The notes under the pieces are model-generated. The model saw nothing but the letters and a program-made list of their open reading frames with translations, did no database searches and was not told where the DNA came from. From the NCBI RefSeq assembly GCF_016862955.1, contig NZ_BONY01000030.1, positions 1 to 64,000 on the forward strand: a stretch of 64,000 nt of DNA, given 5' to 3'. Below, piece by piece: positions 36,847 through 44,371 of the stretch (positions are counted from its first letter, which is position 1; each line of letters starts with the position of its first letter). The DNA comes from Rhizocola hellebori. Its GTDB lineage: Bacteria > Actinomycetota > Actinomycetes > Mycobacteriales > Micromonosporaceae. A program made the position numbers and the translations under genes.

Positions 36847-37164
36847 GGTGATCCTGCCATCACTAATCGCTGTGTCTCCCCCGGTGTTCGGAATGTACTG
36901 TCCTATCGAGGCACTTGCAATAGTCTCTTGACCTTGCGCGCCAATTGAATCGAGTATTTCCAATGAAACTCTCGAAGGTTTGTTTACAGAAGACGTTTGG
37001 CGAGGCAGGTGACGGCGGTGGTGGGTCTTGAAGATATCCGTGTTCATCAATTAATGCGGTCTGCGGATCGTATGGAATGGCCGATATCTGACTCAATGAA
37101 TATGCAGGTATGTCCGCAATGGAGATGTTTCTCTATTCTTTGGCACGCGGTAATCTGACCAGCC
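36847..37164. promoter_or_regulatory. 318-base AT-richer divergent promoter region
   Basis: Between the divergent ligase and ATP-grasp genes. Base composition is clearly lower in GC than the surroundings, with AT-rich stretches such as TTAATTGATG and TATTCTTTGG (as read on one or other strand). Promoters for both directions, and perhaps a regulator binding site, are expected here. I see no convincing gene; two open frames overlap it but lack ribosome binding sites and coding character. Confidence 0.5.
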
Positions 37165-38439
37165 ATGGAACGTAGCCATCATCTTCTAATGGTCGGCCCC
37201 GATCATCAGGCGCTGGAGGCGATCCAGAAGCACGATGTCGAGGTCACCGCGCTGCTGGGCGGCAACGCCAAGGACATCGGGCTGCCCATCCCGCCCGGGC
37301 GCACCCGGCTGGTCTTCACCGATGACCCCAAGAGCATCGACAGTGCGCTGAATTGCCTTTACCGCAACGGGCTCGAAACATTCGACGCCGTCTACGCCCA
37401 CGACGACACGACCGTCATGACCGCCGCGGTGCTCGGCCAGGTGCTCGGCGCGCGCGCCATCCACCCCCGGACAGCCGCGCTGTTTCGCGACAAATTCCTG
37501 CAGAAACAGGTGCTCGCCGCGGCGGGGATCATCGTCGCGCGCAGCGAGCTGATCGAAGACATCCGGGACCTGCCCGCCGGCTGGGAGCTGCCCTTCGCCA
37601 AGGCGGTGGTCAAACCCGTTGCGGGCCAGGCGACCCAGACCACCTATGCGGTCACCAGCACCGCCGAGGTGCGGCGGATCAGCCGGGAATGCAAGGCCAA
37701 GGCGATCCCCTCGCGCACCTTCGTCGTGGAGGAGTTCGTCGAGGGCGAGGAGTGGTTCGCCGACGGCGTCGTCTCCGACGGGCGGGTGCGCTTTGTCAGC
37801 CTTGGCCGGTATGCCAAAAACTGCCTCGACGCGGTCGCCGAGCACAGCCCGGTGCGCACCCTGTGCCTGGACCCGGTGACCGACAAGGCTTTCTACGACC
37901 TGGCCGGGCCGGTGGTGAACCAGGCGCTGGCCACGCTGGGCCTGGGCTACGGCGTCTTTCATATGGAGCTGTTCTATGACGGCGCCCGGCTGGCGTTCAG
38001 CGAATGCGCGGCGCGGCGCGGCGGCGGGCCGATCAGCGATCAGGTGCGGCACAAGTTCGGCGTTGACCTGGCCGCGCTGAGCGTGCTTTCGCAGCTGCAA
38101 CCGATCGGCGACATCGCCGTCGAGCCGGTGGAGGGCTCGATCGGGTCGGCCTTTCTGCCCACGGTGGAGGGCACCCTGCTCGACCATCCCAGCGTCGCCG
38201 ATCTGCTCGCCCAGCCCGATGTCATCAACGCGCGCATCTTCGTGCCCAAGGGGCTTCGCGCCGCGCCCACCGGAGGCAACACCTTCGGGCGGATGGGCGA
38301 GTTCACGGTACACACCAAGTCATGGGAAGAAATGGTTCGCCGGCTCGATGAGGTTTCGGCGTGGTTTGCGGCGAACACCAAGGTTTTGCCGCTGACCTCC
38401 ACCATGCGCGAGCTTCGATCCCTCAATCTCGGAGGCTGA
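37165..38439 (+). CDS. ATP-grasp ligase
   Basis: 424 residues. N-terminal Rossmann-like domain (HHLLMVGPDHQALEAIQKH), then ATP-grasp core: DKFLQKQVLAAAGIIVARSE, AVVKPVAGQATQTTYAVTS with the nucleotide-binding Lys, VVEEFVEGEEWFADGVV and the metal site HMELFYDGARLAFSECAARR followed by GGGPISDQV. The pattern is that of carboxylate-amine ligases such as dipeptide ligases. It would form an amide between an acid and an amine, for instance involving hydroxyphenylglycine. No NRPS is present, so it is the best candidate for amide formation in the cluster. Confidence 0.88.
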   Translation: MERSHHLLMVGPDHQALEAIQKHDVEVTALLGGNAKDIGLPIPPGRTRLVFTDDPKSIDSALNCLYRNGLETFDAVYAHDDTTVMTAAVLGQVLGARAIHPRTAALFRDKFLQKQVLAAAGIIVARSELIEDIRDLPAGWELPFAKAVVKPVAGQATQTTYAVTSTAEVRRISRECKAKAIPSRTFVVEEFVEGEEWFADGVVSDGRVRFVSLGRYAKNCLDAVAEHSPVRTLCLDPVTDKAFYDLAGPVVNQALATLGLGYGVFHMELFYDGARLAFSECAARRGGGPISDQVRHKFGVDLAALSVLSQLQPIGDIAVEPVEGSIGSAFLPTVEGTLLDHPSVADLLAQPDVINARIFVPKGLRAAPTGGNTFGRMGEFTVHTKSWEEMVRRLDEVSAWFAANTKVLPLTSTMRELRSLNLGG

Positions 38440-38441
38440 CC

Positions 38442-39365
38442 ATGCCGTTGCACCCCCAGGTCCGGGCCATGCGCGAGCGCCGCAAGCAGGAGCACGTGCC
38501 TCAGCTCTACACGCTTTCCGTCGACGAGGCGCGCGCCCTTGACCTCGCCTCGATTCAGGCCGCTTCCGGATCGGTCGAGCAGGTGGCTTCGGTGGCCGAC
38601 AGCACCATTGACGGTCCGGCGGGCCTGCTGCCGGTGCGGCTCTACCGCCCGATCCTGGACAAACCGCTGCCCGTGCTCGTCTACTTCTTCGGCGGCGGCT
38701 GGACCCTGGGCAACCTCGACACCTCCGACGCGGTGTGCCGCACCCTGGCCAACGCGAGCGGCTGCGCTGTGCTGGCCGTCGGCTATCGGCTCGCTCCCGA
38801 GCACAAATTCCCGGCCGCCGTGCACGACTGCTACGCGGCCACGGTATGGGCAAGCTCCAATTTGGACGCTCCGTTGATCGCGGTCGGTGGCGACAGCGCA
38901 GGCGGCAACCTGGCCGCCGCGGTCACCCTGCTCGCCCGCGACGAGGGCCTCCCGCTCGCGGCCCAGCTGCTGGTCTATCCCAATACCGACTATCTGTCCG
39001 ACACCCGGTCCCTGCACGACGGCGACGACCCTTATCTGTTCAACAAAACCTCAGTCGCCTGGTACTGGAACAACTACCTCGCCGCCGACGACGACGGCCG
39101 CAACCCGCTTGCCTCTCCCCTGCGCGCCCCGTCGGTCAAGGGCCTGCCGCCGGCGCTGATCATCACAGCCGAATACGACCCGCTGCGCGATCAGGCCGAG
39201 CAATACGCCGACCGCCTCAGCGAAGAGGGCGTGCCGGTCAAACTTTCCCGTTATGAGGGCATGGTGCACGGTTTCTTCTGCATGGCCGGGGATCTGGCCG
39301 CCGGAGCACAGGCACAGGCCGAGGCGGCCCAGTTCCTCAGAACCCATCTCGCCGGGATCAGTTAG
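38442..39365 (+). CDS. Alpha/beta hydrolase, hormone-sensitive-lipase family
   Basis: 307 residues, ATG 38442 two bases after the ATP-grasp stop, with GGAGG overlapping that stop. YFFGGGWTLGNLD is the oxyanion-hole motif (HGGG in most relatives, here FGGG), GGDSAGGNLAAAV contains the nucleophile, and EYDPLRDQ and MVHGFFCM carry the Asp and His. The replacement of the first His of HGGG is unusual. It may hydrolyse an ester or release the product as an esterase or thioesterase. It is cotranscribed with the ATP-grasp gene. Confidence 0.85.
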   Translation: MPLHPQVRAMRERRKQEHVPQLYTLSVDEARALDLASIQAASGSVEQVASVADSTIDGPAGLLPVRLYRPILDKPLPVLVYFFGGGWTLGNLDTSDAVCRTLANASGCAVLAVGYRLAPEHKFPAAVHDCYAATVWASSNLDAPLIAVGGDSAGGNLAAAVTLLARDEGLPLAAQLLVYPNTDYLSDTRSLHDGDDPYLFNKTSVAWYWNNYLAADDDGRNPLASPLRAPSVKGLPPALIITAEYDPLRDQAEQYADRLSEEGVPVKLSRYEGMVHGFFCMAGDLAAGAQAQAEAAQFLRTHLAGIS

Positions 39366-39440
39366 CCCAGATCGCTTTGATAGCACCGGAGACCGGAGCG
39401 CAGCCGTCGCCGCGCCCCGGTCCAGTGTGGTAAGTAGGTG

Positions 39441-39506
39441 TTACTCCAGGCTGGTCGCAACCTCGCGGGCGACCTCCTTGGCGACCTCCTTGGCAACTTC
39501 GGACAT
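39441..39506 (-). CDS. Possible 21-residue repetitive amphipathic peptide
   Basis: ATG at 39506 with a clear GGGAGG six bases upstream, TAA at 39443-39441. The peptide is built from EVAKEVAKEVAREVA followed by TSLE, which would form an amphipathic helix with repeated Glu and Lys. Third codon positions are mostly G or C, as in real genes here. It lies between the alpha/beta hydrolase and hmo genes, in a ~350-base stretch otherwise without genes. It may be a peptide precursor or scaffold, or a chance frame; I favour real but not strongly. I see nothing else in 39366-39715. Confidence 0.42.
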   Translation of the reverse strand: MSEVAKEVAKEVAREVATSLE

Positions 39507-39715
39507 GACATACCTCCCTTCCAAGCACGCGTATGACCACTGGGGAACCCCGCTAGCGACCATGGCGCGTCTCGCGCGCGACGCGACTCGCTCGCCCTTG
39601 GAGCCTAACGTTCAAACTTTCTCCAGTGAAGCATCCGCATGGGTGATCATCGAGGAATAGCCACTCTTCGTTCACACTATTGCCAGCGACCGAAGGCGGC
39701 TCTAGCGTTGGGCCG

Positions 39716-40774
39716 GTGCCCCACCTATCCGTTGACGATTACGCCATCGCAGCTCGCGAGCTTGTCGACAGCAAAGTATGGGACTTTGTCTGCGGTGGCG
39801 GCGGAGCCGAAATCACGCTTGCCGCCAACCGTCACATCTTCGACACAGCGATGATTCGCCCGAGGATATTGGTAGATGTGTCCATATGCGACACCTCCCG
39901 CCTGCTTTTGGGTGATCGATGGCCTTCGCCCATTGGCATAGCGCCCACGGCGTACCACACCCTGCTGCACCCCGAAGGCGAGCTGGCTACGGCGCAGGGG
40001 GCTAACGGCGCGCCAATGGTGGTAAGCATCTTCGCCGGCCAGCCCCTGGAGGAGATCGCGAAACGGGCCACCGGCCCGCTGTGGCTTCAGCTCTACTGGT
40101 TGCAGCGCCGCGATGTCATGACAAGTCTCGCCAAACGCGCGCATGACGCAGGCTTTCGGGCACTCATGCTCACCGTGGACGCACCCCGGATCGGACGCCG
40201 GCTGCGCGACATGCGCAACGGCTTCGCCATCCCGCCACACATTCAAGCGGTCAACCTCGACGAGACGGTGATGGCCGCGACCCACCAGCCCGATGGCATA
40301 GCCAAACACGCCGCCCTCACCTTCGATCAGCGGGTCACGTGGGCAGATCTGGCCTGGCTCAAGAGTTTGACCGACCTGCCGCTGGTGCTCAAAGGGGTGC
40401 TGACCGCCGAGGACGCCGCGCTCGCCGTGGAACATGGCGTCGACGCGATCGTGGTTTCCAATCACGGCGGCCGGCAGCTCGACGGCGCCGTTCCGGCCAT
40501 GCGCGCCCTGCCGGAGGTGGTGGCGGCCGTGGACGGGCGCTGTCCGGTACTGGTCGACGGTGGGATACGCCACGGCCGCGATGTGTTCGTGGCGCTGGCG
40601 AGCGGGGCGAGCGCCGTCCTGATCGGCAGACCGGTGCTGTGGGCGCTGGCAGCCGGCGGCGCGAGCGGCGTCGGGGAGCTGCTGAGCCTGCTCAATGCCG
40701 AATTCGAGCACACCATGGCGCTGGCCGGCCGGCCCCGCGCCGAGGAGATAACGCGGAGCGCCCTATATGGTTGA
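39716..40774 (+). CDS. hmo: 4-hydroxymandelate oxidase (FMN-dependent 2-hydroxyacid oxidase)
   Basis: 352 residues from GTG 39716; a TTG at 39680 adds twelve residues. FMN TIM barrel of the glycolate oxidase family: VWDFVCGGGGAEITLAANR, LYWLQRRD, TVDAPRIGRRLRDMRNGFAI, VVSNHGGRQLDGAVPAM with the catalytic His and Arg, and LVDGGIRHGRDVF. The stretch RRLRDMRNGFA is typical of Hmo of HPG pathways. It oxidises 4-hydroxymandelate to 4-hydroxybenzoylformate. It overlaps the aminotransferase gene by 8 bases. Confidence 0.85.
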   Translation: MPHLSVDDYAIAARELVDSKVWDFVCGGGGAEITLAANRHIFDTAMIRPRILVDVSICDTSRLLLGDRWPSPIGIAPTAYHTLLHPEGELATAQGANGAPMVVSIFAGQPLEEIAKRATGPLWLQLYWLQRRDVMTSLAKRAHDAGFRALMLTVDAPRIGRRLRDMRNGFAIPPHIQAVNLDETVMAATHQPDGIAKHAALTFDQRVTWADLAWLKSLTDLPLVLKGVLTAEDAALAVEHGVDAIVVSNHGGRQLDGAVPAMRALPEVVAAVDGRCPVLVDGGIRHGRDVFVALASGASAVLIGRPVLWALAAGGASGVGELLSLLNAEFEHTMALAGRPRAEEITRSALYG

Positions 40775-42023
40775 GCTGATCAAAGAAGCGTTGCACGTGT
40801 CGGTGAGCGATCCCGTTGCCACGTCGATGAATTTTCTCAACGAGGTGGCCGGCCGCTATCCGGAGGCGATATCGCTGGCCGCCGGTCGCCCCTACGAAGG
40901 CTTCTACGAGGCCACGGATATCACCAGATACATTGATATCTATCTGGAATATCTTCGGGAACGCGGGGTGGATCCGCGCCGCGCCCTGATGCAATATGGC
41001 CGGACCAACGGGCAGATACACGACCTCATCGCCCGGCTGCTCGCCACCGACGACGGGATTGTCGTTGCGCCCGAGGCGATCGCGGTGACCGCCGGCTGCC
41101 AGGAGGCGATGGTCATCGTGCTGCGCGCCCTGTGCGCCGGCCCCGGCGATGTCCTGCTGGCCATGTCGCCCTGCTATGTCGGCATCACGGGAGCGGCCCG
41201 GCTCGTCGGCATCGAAGTCGTCCCCGTGCCCGAACATGAAGGGGCGCAAGGAGTCGCCCGAGTCGCTCGGGAGGTGCGGGCGATCGGCAAGAATCCTCGG
41301 GCGCTTTATCTGGTACCAGACTTCAGCAACCCCGGTGGAGATTGTCTCGATCTGCCCGAGCGCCACCGGCTGCTGGAGATCGCGCAAGCCGAGGATCTCC
41401 TGATCCTCGAAGACGATCCCTACGGCCTGTTCGGTTTGGACGACCGGGAAAGGCCCAAGCTCAAGGCGCTGGACACGCAGCAGCGGGTCATCTATCTGGG
41501 CTCGTTCGCGAAGTCGTGCTTTCCGGGCGCACGCGTCGGCTTCCTCGTCGCCGATCAGACCGTCGTCGACGCCAGCGGCGGGCGCACTCTGCTAGCCGAC
41601 GAGCTGTCGAACATCAAAAGCATGTTGACCGTGAACACCTCTCCGGTCAGCCAGGCGGTCATCGGCGGCGTTCTCCTCGAGTCCAAGTTCAGCCTGCGGG
41701 CCGCGAACAAAGCCAAAATCGAGTTCTACCGCCAGAACCTGCGCGCCTTGCTCTCCGCCTTGCAAGAGCACATGCCGGCCGGCATCACCTGGAACACTCC
41801 GGCGGGCGGATTCTTCGCGGTGGTACAGGTTCCGCTGGTGGCCGACGAGAAGCTGCTGGAAATTTCCGCCTCCGAGTACGGCGTGCTGTGGACGCCGATG
41901 AGTTTCTTCTACACCGGCGGCGAGGGCTCACACTCGCTGCGCCTGTCGTGCAGCTACCTGGACCAGGCTCAGATCGAAGAAGGGGTGCGCCGGCTGGCTC
42001 GCCTCATCGGCGAAAGGCAATAG
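40767..42023 (+). CDS. hpgT: 4-hydroxyphenylglycine aminotransferase
   Basis: 418 residues. Fold type I PLP aminotransferase: NFLNEVAGRYPEAISLAAGR, GQIHDLIARLLATDDGIVV, PDFSNPGGDCLDLPERHR, DDPYGLFG and the PLP Lys in YLGSFAKSCFPGARVGF. The N-terminal NFLNEV..RYPEAIS-type segment and the GRPYEGFY that follows are typical of HpgT. It transaminates 4-hydroxybenzoylformate to 4-hydroxyphenylglycine, usually with tyrosine as donor, which regenerates 4-hydroxyphenylpyruvate for HmaS. Confidence 0.85.
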   Translation: MVELIKEALHVSVSDPVATSMNFLNEVAGRYPEAISLAAGRPYEGFYEATDITRYIDIYLEYLRERGVDPRRALMQYGRTNGQIHDLIARLLATDDGIVVAPEAIAVTAGCQEAMVIVLRALCAGPGDVLLAMSPCYVGITGAARLVGIEVVPVPEHEGAQGVARVAREVRAIGKNPRALYLVPDFSNPGGDCLDLPERHRLLEIAQAEDLLILEDDPYGLFGLDDRERPKLKALDTQQRVIYLGSFAKSCFPGARVGFLVADQTVVDASGGRTLLADELSNIKSMLTVNTSPVSQAVIGGVLLESKFSLRAANKAKIEFYRQNLRALLSALQEHMPAGITWNTPAGGFFAVVQVPLVADEKLLEISASEYGVLWTPMSFFYTGGEGSHSLRLSCSYLDQAQIEEGVRRLARLIGERQ

Positions 42024-42161
42024 GCCGAAAGCCGGTAAAGCCGGATCACGTCGGGCGCCCAGGCGAGCCAACGAGCGCATACAATGTTTCAAACACATTT
42101 CTTCAATCCCCTCCCAACACCAATGCCAGCTCGTTCTTGGTGAGACAGGCAGGTGCCAGTC

Positions 42162-42911
42162 ATGGTCACCCTTGCACATACCACGAGCTATGACTTCGAA
42201 ACCGGCCTTGCCCGGCTCTGGTTCCACGGTGACCTCGACATGGTCAGCGCCGCCAAGATACGTTCCGCGATGCTCAAGACGCTTTCCGAGCATCCGCTGG
42301 CTGTGATTGTCAATCTTGACGATCTGGAGATTCTGCAGGAGCTGGCGCTGCTGGTGCTGCCGGCACTGGTGCACAACCGCGAGGATGTCCCGATCCTGCT
42401 GTGCTGCGACCCGATCAGCCCCACCGGCATCATTGTTCGCGCCGCCTCGCTGGGCGGCATGCTTATCTACGCCCATGAGCGCGAGGCCTCGGCCGTCCTG
42501 GCCAAGGGCCGCTCCTCCAGCAAACGAGCTCATGTCCTGCTGCGCCCGACCCCAGCCGCCCCGGCCGTGGCCCGCCGTTTGGTGGTGCGGCTGTGCGAGG
42601 CCTGGGACCTTGAGATAGTGACCGAGGTTGCCGAGCTGATCATTTCGGAGCTGGTCACCAACGCCGTCCGGCACGCCGGCACAGATATAGAGGTGACCGC
42701 GGCCATCGGGGAGCATTTCCTGCACCTGCACGTGCGCGACCGGAGCAAGCAGCTGCCCACGCTCTCCGGCGCCGACGGCCTGCAGACCGCCCATCGCCGT
42801 GGCCTGCAGATGGTGGACCGTCTCTCCAACGGCTGGGGAACCACGCTCACGGCTTACGGCAAGACGGTGTGGGCGACGTTGCGCCTCACTCCGCCAGCTC
42901 CGCCAAGGTGA
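42162..42911 (+). CDS. STAS domain-histidine kinase-like ATPase fusion
   Basis: 249 residues from ATG 42162 (an in-frame GTG at 42153 adds three). Residues 1-~105 form a STAS domain of the anti-sigma-factor antagonist type (ARLWFHGDLDMVSAAKIRSA). Residues ~130-249 are an RsbW/SpoIIAB-type ATPase with N-box ELIISELVTNAVRHAG and GLQMVDRLSNGWG. The Ser/Thr that is phosphorylated in antagonists is replaced (NLDDLEILQELALLVL). The protein joins two partners of a sigma-switch in one chain. No sigma factor gene is adjacent. Its 3' end overlaps the convergent oxidoreductase gene by 26 bases. Confidence 0.78.
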   Translation: MVTLAHTTSYDFETGLARLWFHGDLDMVSAAKIRSAMLKTLSEHPLAVIVNLDDLEILQELALLVLPALVHNREDVPILLCCDPISPTGIIVRAASLGGMLIYAHEREASAVLAKGRSSSKRAHVLLRPTPAAPAVARRLVVRLCEAWDLEIVTEVAELIISELVTNAVRHAGTDIEVTAAIGEHFLHLHVRDRSKQLPTLSGADGLQTAHRRGLQMVDRLSNGWGTTLTAYGKTVWATLRLTPPAPPR

Positions 42912-44178
42912 CAGGCTGGGCGATCGGCCTGGTGCCGAAGGCAAGCAGATCGTCGCGGGAGACCTCGCGCCCCGCGCCCGCGGCCACCAGCTGGCATGCG
43001 GCCGCCCCGCAGACCCGCCCCTGGCACCAGCCCATGCCCACCCGGGTCATGAGCTTGGCACCCCGCCCGTCCACCACACCAAGCTGGCGGACTGAGCGGT
43101 TCACCGCATCGACCGTCACGCCTTCGCATCGGCAGAGCACCGTCTGTTCGTCGCACCGGCCGGCCCATGGCGGAGTGCGATGCACCCGCGCCAGGACCGC
43201 GGCGAAGCGGCGCAAGGCGGAGCGTCTGCGTAGCAGCGCGAGCGGAAGCGGTTGGCCCGTTGCGGCGAGCCCGGCGAGGCGGCCCTCGACCAGTGACAGT
43301 TCGGCACCGCCGACGCCGGTGACCTCGCCCGCGGCGTAGACGCCCGGCACCGAGGTGCTCTGGCCGTCTTCGACCTGCACCACCAGGCTCCCGTCGCCGT
43401 CGAGCCGGGTCTCGCACCCGGCGGCGATGGCCAGCTCGACCTGGGGGGTGAAGCCGTACCCGATGGCAAGCGCATCACACTCGATGACCCGCTGCCCGCC
43501 CGGCCCGCTGACGGTCACCGCCGTCACCCGGCCGTCGCCGTGCGCGGCGGAGACGACACGCCTTGTCCGGTAAGGGATCCGGTGCCGTGCAAGCTGGGCC
43601 AGGTAGGCAGCCGCCTCGGCCACCTTGCCCAGCGGCGGCACACCGCGCAGGTATCCCAGCGGGCTGGCCGCCTCGATGACCGCGGGCACCCGCACCCCGG
43701 CCCGAGCCAGCCCGGCCGCGACCGGCAGCAGGAAGGGCCCCGACCCGGCCACCACCACCCGTTTGCCGATCGGCACCCCTTGGCCCTTGAGCAAAGCCTG
43801 GGCGGCCCCGGCGGTGACCACCCCGGGCAAATCCCAGCCGGGGAACGGAAAGCTGCGATCGTAGGCCCCGGTGGCCAGGACCAGGCGCGCTCCGGCGAAG
43901 CGCTCACCGCCCTCCAGATGCACGGTGAAACCCGGCTCCACGAACCAAACCCGCGAACCCGGCCGGTAGTCCACCCCGGACAGCTGATCGCGCAAGGCCG
44001 CGAAGGTGGCCCAGTCGCGGTGACCGGCACCGGTGTCGGCCGCGCGGTGCCGCCAGAACTGGCCGCCCGGCCGCGTGGCCGCGTCGAGCAGGGCCACCGA
44101 GCGCCCGAACCGCGCCGCGGTGGTCGCCGCGGCGAGCCCGGCCGGACCGGCCCCGATGACCACGACGTCATATCGCAC
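42886..44178 (-). CDS. D-hydroxyproline dehydrogenase, FAD/BFD-like alpha-type subunit
   Basis: 430 residues from GTG 44178, overlapping the stop of the [2Fe-2S] gene. N-terminal FAD-binding VVIGAGPAGLAAATTAARFG, second nucleotide site KRVVVAGSGPFLLPVAAGLA, and a C-terminal BFD-like cluster domain (TVLCRCEGVTVDAV and MGWCQGRVCGAAACQLV). It matches the NAD(P)H-like FAD subunit of multi-subunit amino acid dehydrogenases (proline dehydrogenase, HcnB, SoxA types). With the small [2Fe-2S] protein and the DadA-like protein it would form the three-subunit D-hydroxyproline dehydrogenase (LhpB/E/F type). Confidence 0.82.
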   Translation of the reverse strand: MRYDVVVIGAGPAGLAAATTAARFGRSVALLDAATRPGGQFWRHRAADTGAGHRDWATFAALRDQLSGVDYRPGSRVWFVEPGFTVHLEGGERFAGARLVLATGAYDRSFPFPGWDLPGVVTAGAAQALLKGQGVPIGKRVVVAGSGPFLLPVAAGLARAGVRVPAVIEAASPLGYLRGVPPLGKVAEAAAYLAQLARHRIPYRTRRVVSAAHGDGRVTAVTVSGPGGQRVIECDALAIGYGFTPQVELAIAAGCETRLDGDGSLVVQVEDGQSTSVPGVYAAGEVTGVGGAELSLVEGRLAGLAATGQPLPLALLRRRSALRRFAAVLARVHRTPPWAGRCDEQTVLCRCEGVTVDAVNRSVRQLGVVDGRGAKLMTRVGMGWCQGRVCGAAACQLVAAGAGREVSRDDLLAFGTRPIAQPVTLAELAE

Positions 44179-44371
44179 GGCTGACCACGTCCCCTTCCTG
44201 GGCCACGGTGACGCAGCCCCTTTCCGGTGGGCCGGCGTTGACCGACACCAGGCAGCCGAAGCACACCCCGATGGCGCAGAAAAGCCCGGCTGGTTCACCC
44301 GAGCGCACCAGCGCCGCGGCGATGCTCAGCTCCCCCTCGGCCGGGATCTGCCTACCTTCAAAGCTGAACAT
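44168..44371 (-). CDS. [2Fe-2S] subunit of D-hydroxyproline dehydrogenase
   Basis: 67 residues. Small ferredoxin-like protein with Cys pattern LFCAIGVCFGCLV and a later Cys in RGCVTV, as in the small subunits of HcnABC-type dehydrogenases. It would pass electrons between the two FAD subunits. It overlaps the gene before (14 bases) and after (11 bases), so it is part of a coupled operon. Confidence 0.82.
   Translation of the reverse strand: MFSFEGRQIPAEGELSIAAALVRSGEPAGLFCAIGVCFGCLVSVNAGPPERGCVTVAQEGDVVSRAI

Noticed and set aside
36863-37096. 77-codon minus-strand frame in the AT-rich gap
   Set aside because: No ribosome binding site, no domain, and it overlaps the expected promoters.
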